Origin: Nocardioides cavernae
GTDB taxonomy: Bacteria > Actinomycetota > Actinomycetes > Propionibacteriales > Nocardioidaceae
Direction of reading: 5' to 3'
NCBI RefSeq assembly: GCF_016907475.1
Contig: NZ_JAFBCA010000001.1
Location: 2,604,001 to 2,668,000, forward strand
Length of the DNA: 64,000 nucleotides
The translations under genes were made by a program, and so were the position numbers. Under the pieces are notes generated by a model that was given only the letters and a program-made list of their open reading frames with translations, did not search any database and had not been told where the DNA came from. Of this stretch, positions 48,242 to 56,073 are shown piece by piece; the first letter of the stretch is position 1; each line of letters starts with the position of its first letter.

Positions 48242-49021
48242 ATGACGACACCAGGGCAGCCCTCCTCGCTCGACACCATCCGCAGCACGTTCCCGGAGCT
48301 GGACGCATGGGGCGGGCGTGGCAGCAAGGTGAACACCGGCGCGCCGGGCAGCGAGCTGGAGGCTGACGACGCCGAGTACATCGCTTGGCAGACCAGCCAA
48401 CTCGCCGCGGCCGGCCTAATGACGGCACGCAACCACCTGCACGCCATCCGCGTGCACATCGAGGCCGGGGAGCAGTTCGGCGACGTGACCGGATCACTGA
48501 TCCGCGGGGCCCTGCTCGGGTCCGCCCAGGCGGTGTGGATCCTCGCCCCGGATGACCGCGCCACCCGGCTGAAGCGGTCCCGGGTCGTCGCCTTGGAGGT
48601 CTGCGAGAACCACCGCAAGTTCCTCGCCGACCTGCTCCGCATCAACCCGAACGATAAGAACACGAAGACCGTGCACGACCACAACGTCGACCGCCTGGAG
48701 AAGCTGGAGGAGAAGCGCGAAGAACTCGGCGAGACCCTCACCTACTCCAGCACCTCGATCATCGAACAGGCCGCGGCTCACGCGATAGGCAAGGGCTTCG
48801 AGACCGAGGCTCGCGCGGAGTGGCGTCGATTCTCTGGCAACGCGCACGGACTGCCGTGGGCGCTGCTCGGCGGCGCCGGGACCACGCAGTCGGCCGCGGC
48901 AAGCGGCGGGCTCGCCCCCTTCACCGCCGGTGGATCGTTCGACGACGTGATCAACGGGTACGCCCTGGTGATCCGCCTCGTCCGACACGGGTGGGAGCTT
49001 TTCGACCGTCGAGCGGCCTAG
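48242..49021 (+). CDS. Hypothetical protein (island gene 6)
   Basis: 259 residues from ATG 48242; CATGCT 6 nt upstream may be its -10 box. Mostly helical: LAAAGLMTARNHLHAIRVHIEAGEQ, a long charged coil (HNVDRLEKLEEKREELGETL) and the conserved-looking EWRRFSGNAHGLPWALLGG. No membrane segment or enzymatic motif was recognised. It lies between the right half of R6 and R7, so it was probably next to R6 before the IS insertion. Confidence 0.7.
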   Translation: MTTPGQPSSLDTIRSTFPELDAWGGRGSKVNTGAPGSELEADDAEYIAWQTSQLAAAGLMTARNHLHAIRVHIEAGEQFGDVTGSLIRGALLGSAQAVWILAPDDRATRLKRSRVVALEVCENHRKFLADLLRINPNDKNTKTVHDHNVDRLEKLEEKREELGETLTYSSTSIIEQAAAHAIGKGFETEARAEWRRFSGNAHGLPWALLGGAGTTQSAAASGGLAPFTAGGSFDDVINGYALVIRLVRHGWELFDRRAA

Positions 49022-49060
49022 CTCCTCCATTTCATGAGGCTATTGGGCACCTCGAACGAC

Positions 49061-49080
49061 CGGATCTGCCGCGATGAGTT
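49061..49080 (+). repeat. Island repeat R7 (single unit)
   Basis: CGGATCTGCCGCGATGAGTT, 18 of 20 to consensus, in the convergent gap before the HNH gene. Last copy seen. Confidence 0.85.
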
Positions 49081-49113
49081 CGCCGCGCGTGTCGACACGT
49101 CATGGGAGCACGC

Positions 49114-50481
49114 CTAGCTCCGAGGCACTGAGACCGTGCCGCGCGGCGTGACGAGGACGGAGAGTCCTGCTGGCCCGGTCCAGAAGTAGGTGCCGGGATC
49201 GACACGCTCGTAGGACCACGCCCCCGAGGTCTTCGCCCGGTGGTGCCGCCGACACAGGGGTGCGAGCGACTCGGGCGAGGTCTGGCCCGGCGGCCCGCCG
49301 TCACCTGGGTCCTCGAACGGTGCGCGGTGGTCGAGGTCGCACTGGCGTGCGGGACGACCGCACCACGGGAAGACGCATGACTCGTCCCGGAGACGCACTT
49401 CATCGGCCATCCGTGGCGGCGGGTCGTGTCGGTCCACCGACCAGCGGTCGTCGGCAGCGACGTGGAGGACGGGCTGCACCGTGATGCGCGCTCGACCGGC
49501 CCAGTCGCGGACCAGGTCGAGGGACACCGGGCCGAGAGCCTCGGCCGACCCGGTCGCGCGCGTGTCGCCCGCGACGACGTCGGCGAGCGAGGCGTGGAGG
49601 TAGAGCCGCACCTTCGCGTCACACCGGCCGAGCGCCCGACGGCGGGCCTGCTCGTGCGCCTCGGGGTCTGGAGCGTGGACGAGCGTCGTCAGGTCGAGGC
49701 GTGCCTGCGCGTCTGCGATCACCCCGAGCGCCTTGGCCTTGCGGACGCCGAGGTTGTCGGTGTCGCCGAGCGCGCAGAGGGCCTCGGCCTCCGCGCAGAC
49801 GATGTCGTGGAAGCGCGTCAGGTCGAAGGTGTCGCCGCTGGCGTGCAGCTCGGACGTGCCGGTGTAGTGGAGCGGGTCGGGGTGGACCAGCACCACGTCC
49901 CACGACAGCCGTGCCGCCGCCTCGCGATCGGCCTGGTCCTCCCTGTCGCAGCGTGCGGCGGCCTCGGCGACGAGGCGGTCGAGGGCTGCGGCGCTGAGCC
50001 TCGACGCACGGCCGGCGAGCTGCCGGTCCACCCACCTGGCAGCGTCGAACGAGAGGTGCCGCGTGCGGGTGGCGACCCGCCTCGCCTTCCAGGCCGGCAC
50101 CGTCAGCGCCTGGGTCTGGTCCCACAGCAGCGGGAGACGGTGGTGCAGGTCGAGCGCGTCGGCGAGCAACGTCGAAGCCGACGCGGGCGAGCACCCGAGC
50201 GCCACCGCCAGCGGCTCGGGGGTGAACGCGGCGACGGTGGGCGTGCCGGCTCCGCCCAGGGTCTCGGGCGCCGTCAGCACCGCGGGCAGGGACGGGCCGC
50301 CAGGCGTCTCGGAAGAGTCGACAGCAGGATGCGCCACCGCCCACTGGTAGGCGATGCGCAGCTTGTGGACCTCGCCCTCCCGCAGGAGCGCCTCGACCTC
50401 CGTCGCCTCCGACAGCAACGCACCCTCAGCCATGTCCTCGAGGTCGGTGACCCCCGGGCCGAGGGCTGTGGTTGCTGTCAT
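49114..50481 (-). CDS. DUF222 / HNH endonuclease domain protein
   Basis: 455 residues from ATG 50481 (TTG 50493 in frame). The N-terminal two thirds is a DUF222 helical region; the C-terminal HNH motif reads CVFPWCGRPARQCDLDHRAPF followed by LAPLCRRHHRAKT (in parts), with the paired Cys and the DLDH core. This 13E12-like family is present in many copies in actinobacteria and often regarded as mobile; its biological role is unclear. The first conserved-family gene right of the repeat island. Confidence 0.9.
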   Translation of the reverse strand: MTATTALGPGVTDLEDMAEGALLSEATEVEALLREGEVHKLRIAYQWAVAHPAVDSSETPGGPSLPAVLTAPETLGGAGTPTVAAFTPEPLAVALGCSPASASTLLADALDLHHRLPLLWDQTQALTVPAWKARRVATRTRHLSFDAARWVDRQLAGRASRLSAAALDRLVAEAAARCDREDQADREAAARLSWDVVLVHPDPLHYTGTSELHASGDTFDLTRFHDIVCAEAEALCALGDTDNLGVRKAKALGVIADAQARLDLTTLVHAPDPEAHEQARRRALGRCDAKVRLYLHASLADVVAGDTRATGSAEALGPVSLDLVRDWAGRARITVQPVLHVAADDRWSVDRHDPPPRMADEVRLRDESCVFPWCGRPARQCDLDHRAPFEDPGDGGPPGQTSPESLAPLCRRHHRAKTSGAWSYERVDPGTYFWTGPAGLSVLVTPRGTVSVPRS

Positions 50482-50579
50482 GGACCAACTCAACCAGAGC
50501 CCACCGACAGTGGGGCGGGGCGCGAAAGGGGCCTGTGGCGAGGGTTTCGAGGCAGCGGTTCGCCACTCGATCAGTCGAG

Positions 50580-50915
50580 TCAGGGAGCCGCAGGGCGGTC
50601 GACGTACACCCAGGTGTCCACGAGCTCGCCGTCCTCGCGGCGCGCTTGCGTCAGCACCCGTGAGTAGCCGGGCCCCTCGAACTCGTCGAGCGCGCTCCAG
50701 TGGGCGGCAAGTGCAGGCGCCGTGAAGAGGAACCCAGCCACCTCGGGTCCGTCGGTCCGGAGGGCGAGCGCGGGGTATCCGTGCGTGGCGCCCCAGCCGA
50801 CGTCGAGCAGGTCACCGCGCAACGTGGCCGGGACCCAGGTCCCGTCCAGCGGTTCGAGCACGTGCGCGTTGGGTCGGCCCGGAGCGAGGGTCCCGTAGAC
50901 GAAGAGGTGGTCCAT
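50580..50915 (-). CDS. Gamma-glutamylcyclotransferase (AIG2-like) family protein
   Basis: 111 residues. LFVYGTLAPGRPNAHVL is the GGCT-fold signature, and the catalytic Glu is likely in LDEFEGPGYSRV. Family members cleave gamma-glutamyl amines to release 5-oxoproline; exact substrates vary. Its ATG shares a base with the stop of the upstream NAD(P)-binding gene (TGATG). Confidence 0.88.
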   Translation of the reverse strand: MDHLFVYGTLAPGRPNAHVLEPLDGTWVPATLRGDLLDVGWGATHGYPALALRTDGPEVAGFLFTAPALAAHWSALDEFEGPGYSRVLTQARREDGELVDTWVYVDRPAAP

Positions 50916-51565
50916 CAGAGCGAGGCGAGCCAGTCATCGATCGCGACGTCGCCGTCGCCGAAGACGAGGGTCTTGCGGTGCGCCCGCGGGTCTCCCAGCA
51001 CGGCGAGCGTGACCTGCGCGACGAGCTCGCGCGAGGTCGTGTCGCCCTCGCCCGAGCGGGCGTGCGGGTTGACCGCACCCCGGCCGGGCTCGAGGGTCAG
51101 GCTTCCGGGTCCGAGGACCGTCCAGTCGAGGCCCGACGCGCGGAGGTGCTCGTCGGCTGCGATCTTGGCGTCCTGGTAGGACCGGAACGGGTTGTCCTCC
51201 GGGACCAGCGAGTCCCCGTTGGCGCCCGAGAAGGACACCATCACGTAGCGCCCGACGCCGGCGGTCTGCGCCGCATCCATCGACCGGATCGCGGCGTCGC
51301 GGTCGACCGCGAACGTGCGCTCCGGGTCGCCGCCACCGGCGCCCGCCGACCAGACCACGGCGTCCTGCCCGGACAGCAGGTCGGCCAGGGCGTTCGTGTC
51401 GGCGTCCTCCACCGAGGAGACCAGGGCGGTCGCGCCGGTCGCCTCGACGTCGGCGACGTGGTCGGGGTTGCGGATCACCGAGGTGACCTCGTGCCCCGCC
51501 TCCACCAGCAACGGTGCCAGGATGAGCGCGATCTTGCCGTGTCCGCCGATGATGGTGACTCGCAT
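50915..51565 (-). CDS. NAD(P)-binding atypical short-chain dehydrogenase
   Basis: 216 residues from ATG 51565. The Rossmann opening is MRVTIIGGHGKIALILAPLL with the GGHGKI loop, then VVWSAGAGGGD and YVMVSFSGANGDS; the usual YxxxK is replaced by YQDAKIAADEHL. This fits the NmrA/SDR-a5-like NAD(P)H-binding family. Substrate unknown. Coupled to the GGCT-like gene. Confidence 0.87.
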   Translation of the reverse strand: MRVTIIGGHGKIALILAPLLVEAGHEVTSVIRNPDHVADVEATGATALVSSVEDADTNALADLLSGQDAVVWSAGAGGGDPERTFAVDRDAAIRSMDAAQTAGVGRYVMVSFSGANGDSLVPEDNPFRSYQDAKIAADEHLRASGLDWTVLGPGSLTLEPGRGAVNPHARSGEGDTTSRELVAQVTLAVLGDPRAHRKTLVFGDGDVAIDDWLASL

Positions 51566-51629
51566 GGTCCCGACCGTACCGGGCGGGTCTCGTGACGGTC
51601 GTTGCACGACCTCCTCGACAAGCGGGTCG

Positions 51630-51635
51630 TAGGTT
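51630..51635 (+). promoter_or_regulatory. -10-like box, leaderless arrangement
   Basis: TAGGTT lies 7 nt before GTG 51643, which decides that start; no ribosome-binding site is present. Confidence 0.5.
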
Positions 51636-51642
51636 GGCGCGC

Positions 51643-52458
51643 GTGCAGACCTCCACCCACGACCTGGCCATCGGCGAGCGGGAGGTCCGCAAGGAGTTCG
51701 TCCCCGACCACGAGGCGCAGGCCGAGCGGGAGTGGGCGTGCCTGACGGTCCTCGCCGAGCACGCGCCGGGCCTCGCGCCGCGGCCGCTGCGCCGCGAGGA
51801 CGGCGACCGCCCGGTCGTCGTGATGTCGCGCGTCCCGGGGGAACCGGTGGCGCCGCGTCCGTTGACGTCCGGCGAGACCGCTGCGTTGGGAGCGGCCCTC
51901 CGCCGGCTGTACGACGTACCGGTCGAGGCGGTGACGGCTGCCGGGATCGGGCCGCGGAGGTACGGCGCCGACACCCTGCCGGGGATGCTCGTCGAGTGGC
52001 TCGCCGACGAGCACGACCTCGAGCAGTGCCGTGACCCGGCGCTGGTGGCGGACGCCCTGGCTCTCGCGCGGGCGTACGTCGCCGCTCCGCCGCTGCCCGA
52101 GCCGCGGCTCACCGCCCTCGGGATCGCCGACCTCAACCCGGCCAACGTCCTCCTCCACGACGGGGAGGTGCGGCTGGTCGACTTCGAGGACGGAGGCCTC
52201 AGCGACCCGGCGTACGAGCTCGCGGACCACGTCGAGCACCTCGGCAGCCGCCTGCCCGGTGTGTACGACGTCGACGCCCTGCCGGCGGCCGTCGGGCTCG
52301 ACGCCGAGGGGAGGGAGCGGATGGCCGCCTACCGGCCCCTCTTCGCGGCGTTCTGGCTCGCGATGCTCCTGCCGGGCAACGGGGGCTGGCGGCGCAACCC
52401 GCGGGGGACCACCGAGGCCCACGCCCAGCATTTCATGGCTCTCGCGGGCCACCACTAG
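51643..52458 (+). CDS. Aminoglycoside-phosphotransferase-like kinase
   Basis: 271 residues of the APH/choline-kinase fold. The Brenner-type catalytic loop reads IADLNPANVLL, keeping Asp and Asn but with Ile in place of the usual His; VRLVDFEDGGLSDPAYELADH provides the metal-binding Asp (in parts: VDFEDGG). The N-terminal nucleotide lobe is short (VRKEFVPD, EREWACL). The substrate is unknown and antibiotic resistance should not be inferred. 73 bp before efp. Confidence 0.82.
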   Translation: MQTSTHDLAIGEREVRKEFVPDHEAQAEREWACLTVLAEHAPGLAPRPLRREDGDRPVVVMSRVPGEPVAPRPLTSGETAALGAALRRLYDVPVEAVTAAGIGPRRYGADTLPGMLVEWLADEHDLEQCRDPALVADALALARAYVAAPPLPEPRLTALGIADLNPANVLLHDGEVRLVDFEDGGLSDPAYELADHVEHLGSRLPGVYDVDALPAAVGLDAEGRERMAAYRPLFAAFWLAMLLPGNGGWRRNPRGTTEAHAQHFMALAGHH

Positions 52459-52531
52459 ACTCGTCGGTCGGCGCCGGGCCGTGGCCCGCCCACGGACTCC
52501 TTGACAACACGACGAAGGCGGACATCACACC

Positions 52532-53095
52532 ATGGCAACCACCAACGACCTCAAGAACGGCATGGTCCTCAAGATCGAGGGTCAGCTCTGGGCCGTCGTC
52601 GAGTTCCAGCACGTGAAGCCCGGCAAGGGCCCGGCCTTCGTGCGCACCAAGCTCCGCAACGTCGAGTCGGGCAAGAACGTCGACAAGACCTTCAACGCCG
52701 GCACCAAGGTCGAGACGGCCAACGTCGACAAGCGCACCATGCAGTACCTCTACAACGACGGCTCGTCCTACGTCTTCATGGACACCAGCACCTACGAGCA
52801 GCTCGAGGTCACCCCCGAGGTCGTGGGCGACGCGAAGAACTTCATGCTGGAGAACCAGGAGGCGATCGTCGCCACCAACGAGGGCCGCGTCCTCTTCATA
52901 GAGCTGCCGGCGTCCGTCGAGCTGCTCATCGCCGAGACCGAGCCGGGCCTGCAGGGCGACCGCTCGACCGGCGGCACGAAGCCGGCCACGCTCGAGACCG
53001 GCCACACCATCGCGGTGCCGCTCTTCATCACCACCGGCGAGAAGGTCAAGGTCGACACCCGCGACTCGTCGTACCTCGGCCGCGTCAAGGCCTGA
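52532..53095 (+). CDS. efp: Elongation factor P
   Basis: 187 residues, three OB-like domains. EF-P rescues ribosomes stalled at polyproline. [13 protein letters not shown] opens domain I, and the tip loop carries [17 protein letters not shown] with the conserved Lys (in KPGKGPA). The C-terminal signature [16 protein letters not shown] is present. nusB follows after 6 bp. In relatives efp lies shortly after aroQ; here 15 kb intervene. Confidence 0.97.
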   Translation: MATTNDLKNGMVLKIEGQLWAVVEFQHVKPGKGPAFVRTKLRNVESGKNVDKTFNAGTKVETANVDKRTMQYLYNDGSSYVFMDTSTYEQLEVTPEVVGDAKNFMLENQEAIVATNEGRVLFIELPASVELLIAETEPGLQGDRSTGGTKPATLETGHTIAVPLFITTGEKVKVDTRDSSYLGRVKA

Positions 53096-53101
53096 CACCA
53101 G

Positions 53102-53512
53102 GTGGCTGCCCGTTCGAAGGCCCGCAAGCGCGCGCTGGACATCCTGTTCGCCTCCGAGCTCCGCTCGGAGGACCCCGTGGTCGCGCTCGAGCGCGCCATC
53201 GAGGCCGGCGAGGGTCCGACCAACGACTACACCACGACGCTGGTGCGGGGCGTGGTCGAGCACCGTGAGCGCATCGACGAGGTGCTGACGACCTACAGCA
53301 AGGGCTGGACGCTCAGCCGGATGCCCGCGGTCGACCGCAACGTGCTCCGCATCGGCGTCTACGAGCTGCTGTGGGGCGACGACGACGTGCCCCCCAGCGT
53401 GGCCGTGAGCGAGGCGCTGCACCTGGTGCAGGACCTGTCCACCGACGACTCGCCGGCCTTCGTCAACGGGCTGCTCGGCTCGATCCAGCGCGACCGCGCC
53501 AGCCTGGTCTGA
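53102..53512 (+). CDS. nusB: Transcription antitermination factor NusB
   Basis: 136 residues, GTG start. NusB binds boxA RNA with NusE/S10 during rRNA transcription. The all-helical family signatures ARSKARKRALDILFASELR and MPAVDRNVLRIGVYELLW are clear, as is AVSEALHLVQDLSTDDSPAFVNGLLGSI (in parts). It forms a two-gene operon with efp and ends with a hairpin. Confidence 0.95.
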   Translation: MAARSKARKRALDILFASELRSEDPVVALERAIEAGEGPTNDYTTTLVRGVVEHRERIDEVLTTYSKGWTLSRMPAVDRNVLRIGVYELLWGDDDVPPSVAVSEALHLVQDLSTDDSPAFVNGLLGSIQRDRASLV

Positions 53513-53528
53513 GGCGCGCGCGGGGCCG

Positions 53529-53563
53529 CTGCGGCGGGTGGGGCGGACCGCCCTCACCCGCAG
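53529..53563 (+). terminator. GC-rich hairpin after nusB
   Basis: CTGCGGCGGGTG and CACCCGCAG, with GGGCG/CGCCC inside, pair imperfectly about 17 nt after the nusB stop. No T-run follows. Confidence 0.5.
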
Positions 53564-53599
53564 GGGTCAGCCGACTCGCGGCGCCGGTGCGCGAGGTCC

Positions 53600-53605
53600 T
53601 AGGTT
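53600..53605 (+). promoter_or_regulatory. -10-like box of the DUF1206 gene, leaderless arrangement
   Basis: TAGGTT lies 6 nt before ATG 53612. Confidence 0.5.
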
Positions 53606-53611
53606 GGCGCC

Positions 53612-54424
53612 ATGAACGCCCCCACGCGCAGCGCCGAGCAGGCCAACAACAGCGAATGGATGGACCACGCGATCCGCGCCGGTCTCGTGGCCTACGGCGT
53701 CGTCCACCTGCTCGTCGGGTGGCTGGCGCTGCAGCTCGCCTTCGGTGAGAAGGAGGACAGCGCCTCCAACTCCGGCGCCCTCCACTACCTCGCCCAGCAG
53801 CCCATGGGCGGCGTGCTGGTGTGGTTGATCGCCGTCGGCATGTTCCTGCTCGTCCTGTGGCGGCTGCTGGAGTTCGCCTTCGGCTACCGCGAGGAGTCGG
53901 ACGACACCAAGCGGTGGCGCAAGCGACTCACTGCGTTGTTCAAGGCGGTCATCTACGGCGTGATCGGCTGGAGCGCGGTGAAGACCGCGACCGGCTCCGG
54001 CGGCTCCGGCGGCGGGACGGACTCGACGACCTCCAAGCTGATGGACCTCCCCGGCGGCCAGCTGATCGTGGGCGCCGTCGGACTGGCGATCATCGGCTAT
54101 GGCGGCTCGCTGGTCTACCGCGGCTGGACCGAGAAGTTCCGCGAGCACCTCGATGCCCAGGGACAGGCCGGCAAGGACGGCTCGGTCTACGTCAAGCTCG
54201 GCAAGGTCGGCTACATCGCCAAGGGCGTGGCGATCGCGATCGTGGGCGGGCTGTTCTGCTACGCCGCGATCACCCACGACCCGAAGAAGTCGGGCGGTCT
54301 CGACCAGGCGCTGCAGACGGTGCTCGAGCAGCCGTTCGGCCAGGTGCTCCTGACCGCCATCGCGCTCGGCATCGCCTCCTACGGCGCTTTCTGCTTCGCG
54401 CGGGCCAAGCACCTCTCGCGCTAG
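53612..54424 (+). CDS. DUF1206 membrane protein
   Basis: 270 residues with six hydrophobic segments in three pairs, each pair matching the DUF1206 unit (for example GLVAYGVVHLLVGWLALQLAFG, KAVIYGVIGWSAVKTATGSG and GYIAKGVAIAIVGGLFCYAAI). Function unknown. A Gly/Ser-rich loop lies near residue 130. Its TAG stop overlaps the stop of the convergent TetR gene within CTAG. Confidence 0.9.
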   Translation: MNAPTRSAEQANNSEWMDHAIRAGLVAYGVVHLLVGWLALQLAFGEKEDSASNSGALHYLAQQPMGGVLVWLIAVGMFLLVLWRLLEFAFGYREESDDTKRWRKRLTALFKAVIYGVIGWSAVKTATGSGGSGGGTDSTTSKLMDLPGGQLIVGAVGLAIIGYGGSLVYRGWTEKFREHLDAQGQAGKDGSVYVKLGKVGYIAKGVAIAIVGGLFCYAAITHDPKKSGGLDQALQTVLEQPFGQVLLTAIALGIASYGAFCFARAKHLSR

Positions 54425-55146
54425 CGACCCCGGGTCGGGCTTCCCGTGCTCGCGGGAGCCCCGGCGGCGACCGCCAGTGCGGAGGCGACCATGTGGTCGC
54501 GCACCTGCTCGGCGGTGACGCGGCTGATCCGCGGCACGCCCGGCTCCTCCTCGGAGACCCGCATCGCGACCCGACCCAGCTGGAGGGTGCCGAGCCCGCT
54601 GGCGTAGAGCATGTTGGCGAGCAGGCCCGGGTCGTCGACGTGGAAGTCGCCGCTCTCCGCGCCCGCGGTGATCGTGCGGGTCAGCACCGACAGGCAGCCG
54701 CTGATGGCCTGCCCCAGGCGGTACATCGCGCTCTCGCTGACCTCCTCGAGCAGGTCGCCGCCGGGGCGTCGCATGATCGCCTGCGCGCAGTCGACGAACG
54801 CGGGATGGGCCAGGCCGTAGTCCACGAACGCCTCCACGAGGCGTACGAGCTGGTCGCGCGGCTCGTCCGTGACGGCTGCCGCCTGCTCGAGCGCCACCCG
54901 CAGCTCGTCGAGGTACTGCACCAGCGTGAGGCTGAACAGCTCCTCCTTGCCGGTGAAGTGGCGGTAGATGATCGCGCGGTTGATGCCGACCGCCCGGGCG
55001 ATGTCCTCGATCTGGGCGTCCCGGACGCCGCGCTCGTCGAAGAGCCGGCGCGTGGCGGAGATGATCTCGGCCTCGCGCCGCCGCCGCCGGGTCGCAGCGG
55101 TGCCACCCCGTGCGGGCGCGTTCGCGGATGTCGGCTCGCTGCTCAT
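54421..55146 (-). CDS. TetR/AcrR-family transcriptional regulator
   Basis: 241 residues. N-terminal HTH: REAEIISATRRLFDERGVRDAQIEDIARAVGINRAIIYRHFTGKEELF (parts: VGINRAIIYRHF, GKEELF). A C-terminal ligand/dimer domain follows. The target is unknown; the divergent protease gene starts 54 bp away and is the nearest candidate besides itself. Confidence 0.92.
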   Translation of the reverse strand: MSSEPTSANAPARGGTAATRRRRREAEIISATRRLFDERGVRDAQIEDIARAVGINRAIIYRHFTGKEELFSLTLVQYLDELRVALEQAAAVTDEPRDQLVRLVEAFVDYGLAHPAFVDCAQAIMRRPGGDLLEEVSESAMYRLGQAISGCLSVLTRTITAGAESGDFHVDDPGLLANMLYASGLGTLQLGRVAMRVSEEEPGVPRISRVTAEQVRDHMVASALAVAAGAPASTGSPTRGR

Positions 55147-55200
55147 GGCGGTCAGTCTAGGTAGGTCGTCGCCCGCGCCCCGGTCTGGTTCGATGCCGGG

Positions 55201-56058
55201 GTGTTGGTCGCTGCTGTCCGTCGTGCCGTCGCCGTGTCAGGCACGGCGCTCGTCGTCGCGGTCCTCGGAGCGGTCCTCGGCGCGCTGCTCGCGCCCGCCG
55301 GTGCCTCAGTTGCCAGCGGCGATGGACGCTTCGCCGGGACGGCTCGGCTGCCCGGTTGCTCCGGGGCGGTCGTGCGGTGGCCCGCTGCCCTCGACACCGA
55401 CCGTGCCGTCGTCCTCACCAACGGCCACTGCGTGCGGCAGCCGTTCCTCGGCGCCCGCGAGGTGCTGGTGGGCGAGAAGCGCTGGACCCGGGTCGACCTC
55501 CTCGACGGTCAGGGGCGGGTCGCGCTCGAGGCGCGGGCCGTGCGGCTGCAGTACGCCTCGATGTACCGCACCGACATCGCCCTGCTGACGCTGAGGGAGA
55601 CGTACGCCGACCTGGCCGGCGACGGTGTCACTCCGCTGTCCCTGGCCGCCGAGGGACCGTCGCGCGGCGACCGGATCCGGATCCCGTCCGGCTACTGGAC
55701 CGAGCAGCGCGCCTGCACGACCACCGGGACGGCGTACCGGCTCCACGAGCGCGCGTGGGACTGGTGGGGCTCGATCCGGCTGCCGGCCAGAGACGGCTGC
55801 GCGATCCGCGGCGGCTACTCCGGCTCGCCGATCGTGTCGCGCGAGACCGGGCTGGTGGTCGGGGTCGCCAACACCGGCTACGTCGGCGGCCGCCGCTGCA
55901 TCGACTCCGCCTGCGAGGAGAGCCGCCGCGGTCGGATCGTCATGCGCAAGGGCATGAACTACGGGCAGCAGACGTCATGGCTGCTCGGCTGCCTCGACGC
56001 CGGCCGGACGTTCGACCTCGACGTCCCCGGCTGCCGGCTGGCGAAGCCACGCGGCTGA
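55201..56058 (+). CDS. Secreted trypsin-like serine protease
   Basis: 285 residues, GTG start. A signal sequence spans about residues 1-35 (LVVAVLGAVLGALLAPAGAS). The chymotrypsin-fold triad is H76 (TNGHC), D125 (YRTDIALL) and S207 in GGYSGSP, where the usual Asp before Ser is Tyr. Five or more Cys could form disulfides, in keeping with export. Divergent from the TetR gene. Confidence 0.85.
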   Translation: MLVAAVRRAVAVSGTALVVAVLGAVLGALLAPAGASVASGDGRFAGTARLPGCSGAVVRWPAALDTDRAVVLTNGHCVRQPFLGAREVLVGEKRWTRVDLLDGQGRVALEARAVRLQYASMYRTDIALLTLRETYADLAGDGVTPLSLAAEGPSRGDRIRIPSGYWTEQRACTTTGTAYRLHERAWDWWGSIRLPARDGCAIRGGYSGSPIVSRETGLVVGVANTGYVGGRRCIDSACEESRRGRIVMRKGMNYGQQTSWLLGCLDAGRTFDLDVPGCRLAKPRG

Positions 56059-56073
56059 CGGGCCTCGGCCCGC

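Noticed and set aside
47895..48497. Upstream extension of the transposase frame
   Set aside because: It crosses the IS boundary and the island repeat; ATG 47894 has a strong ribosome-binding site and starts the conserved domain.
43861..49082. Integron cassette array with attC sites
   Set aside because: No integrase gene in the window, and the repeats lack the RYYYAAC/GTTRRRY core and the long imperfect palindrome of attC. Gene orientation alternates. The cassette idea is kept, without calling it an integron.
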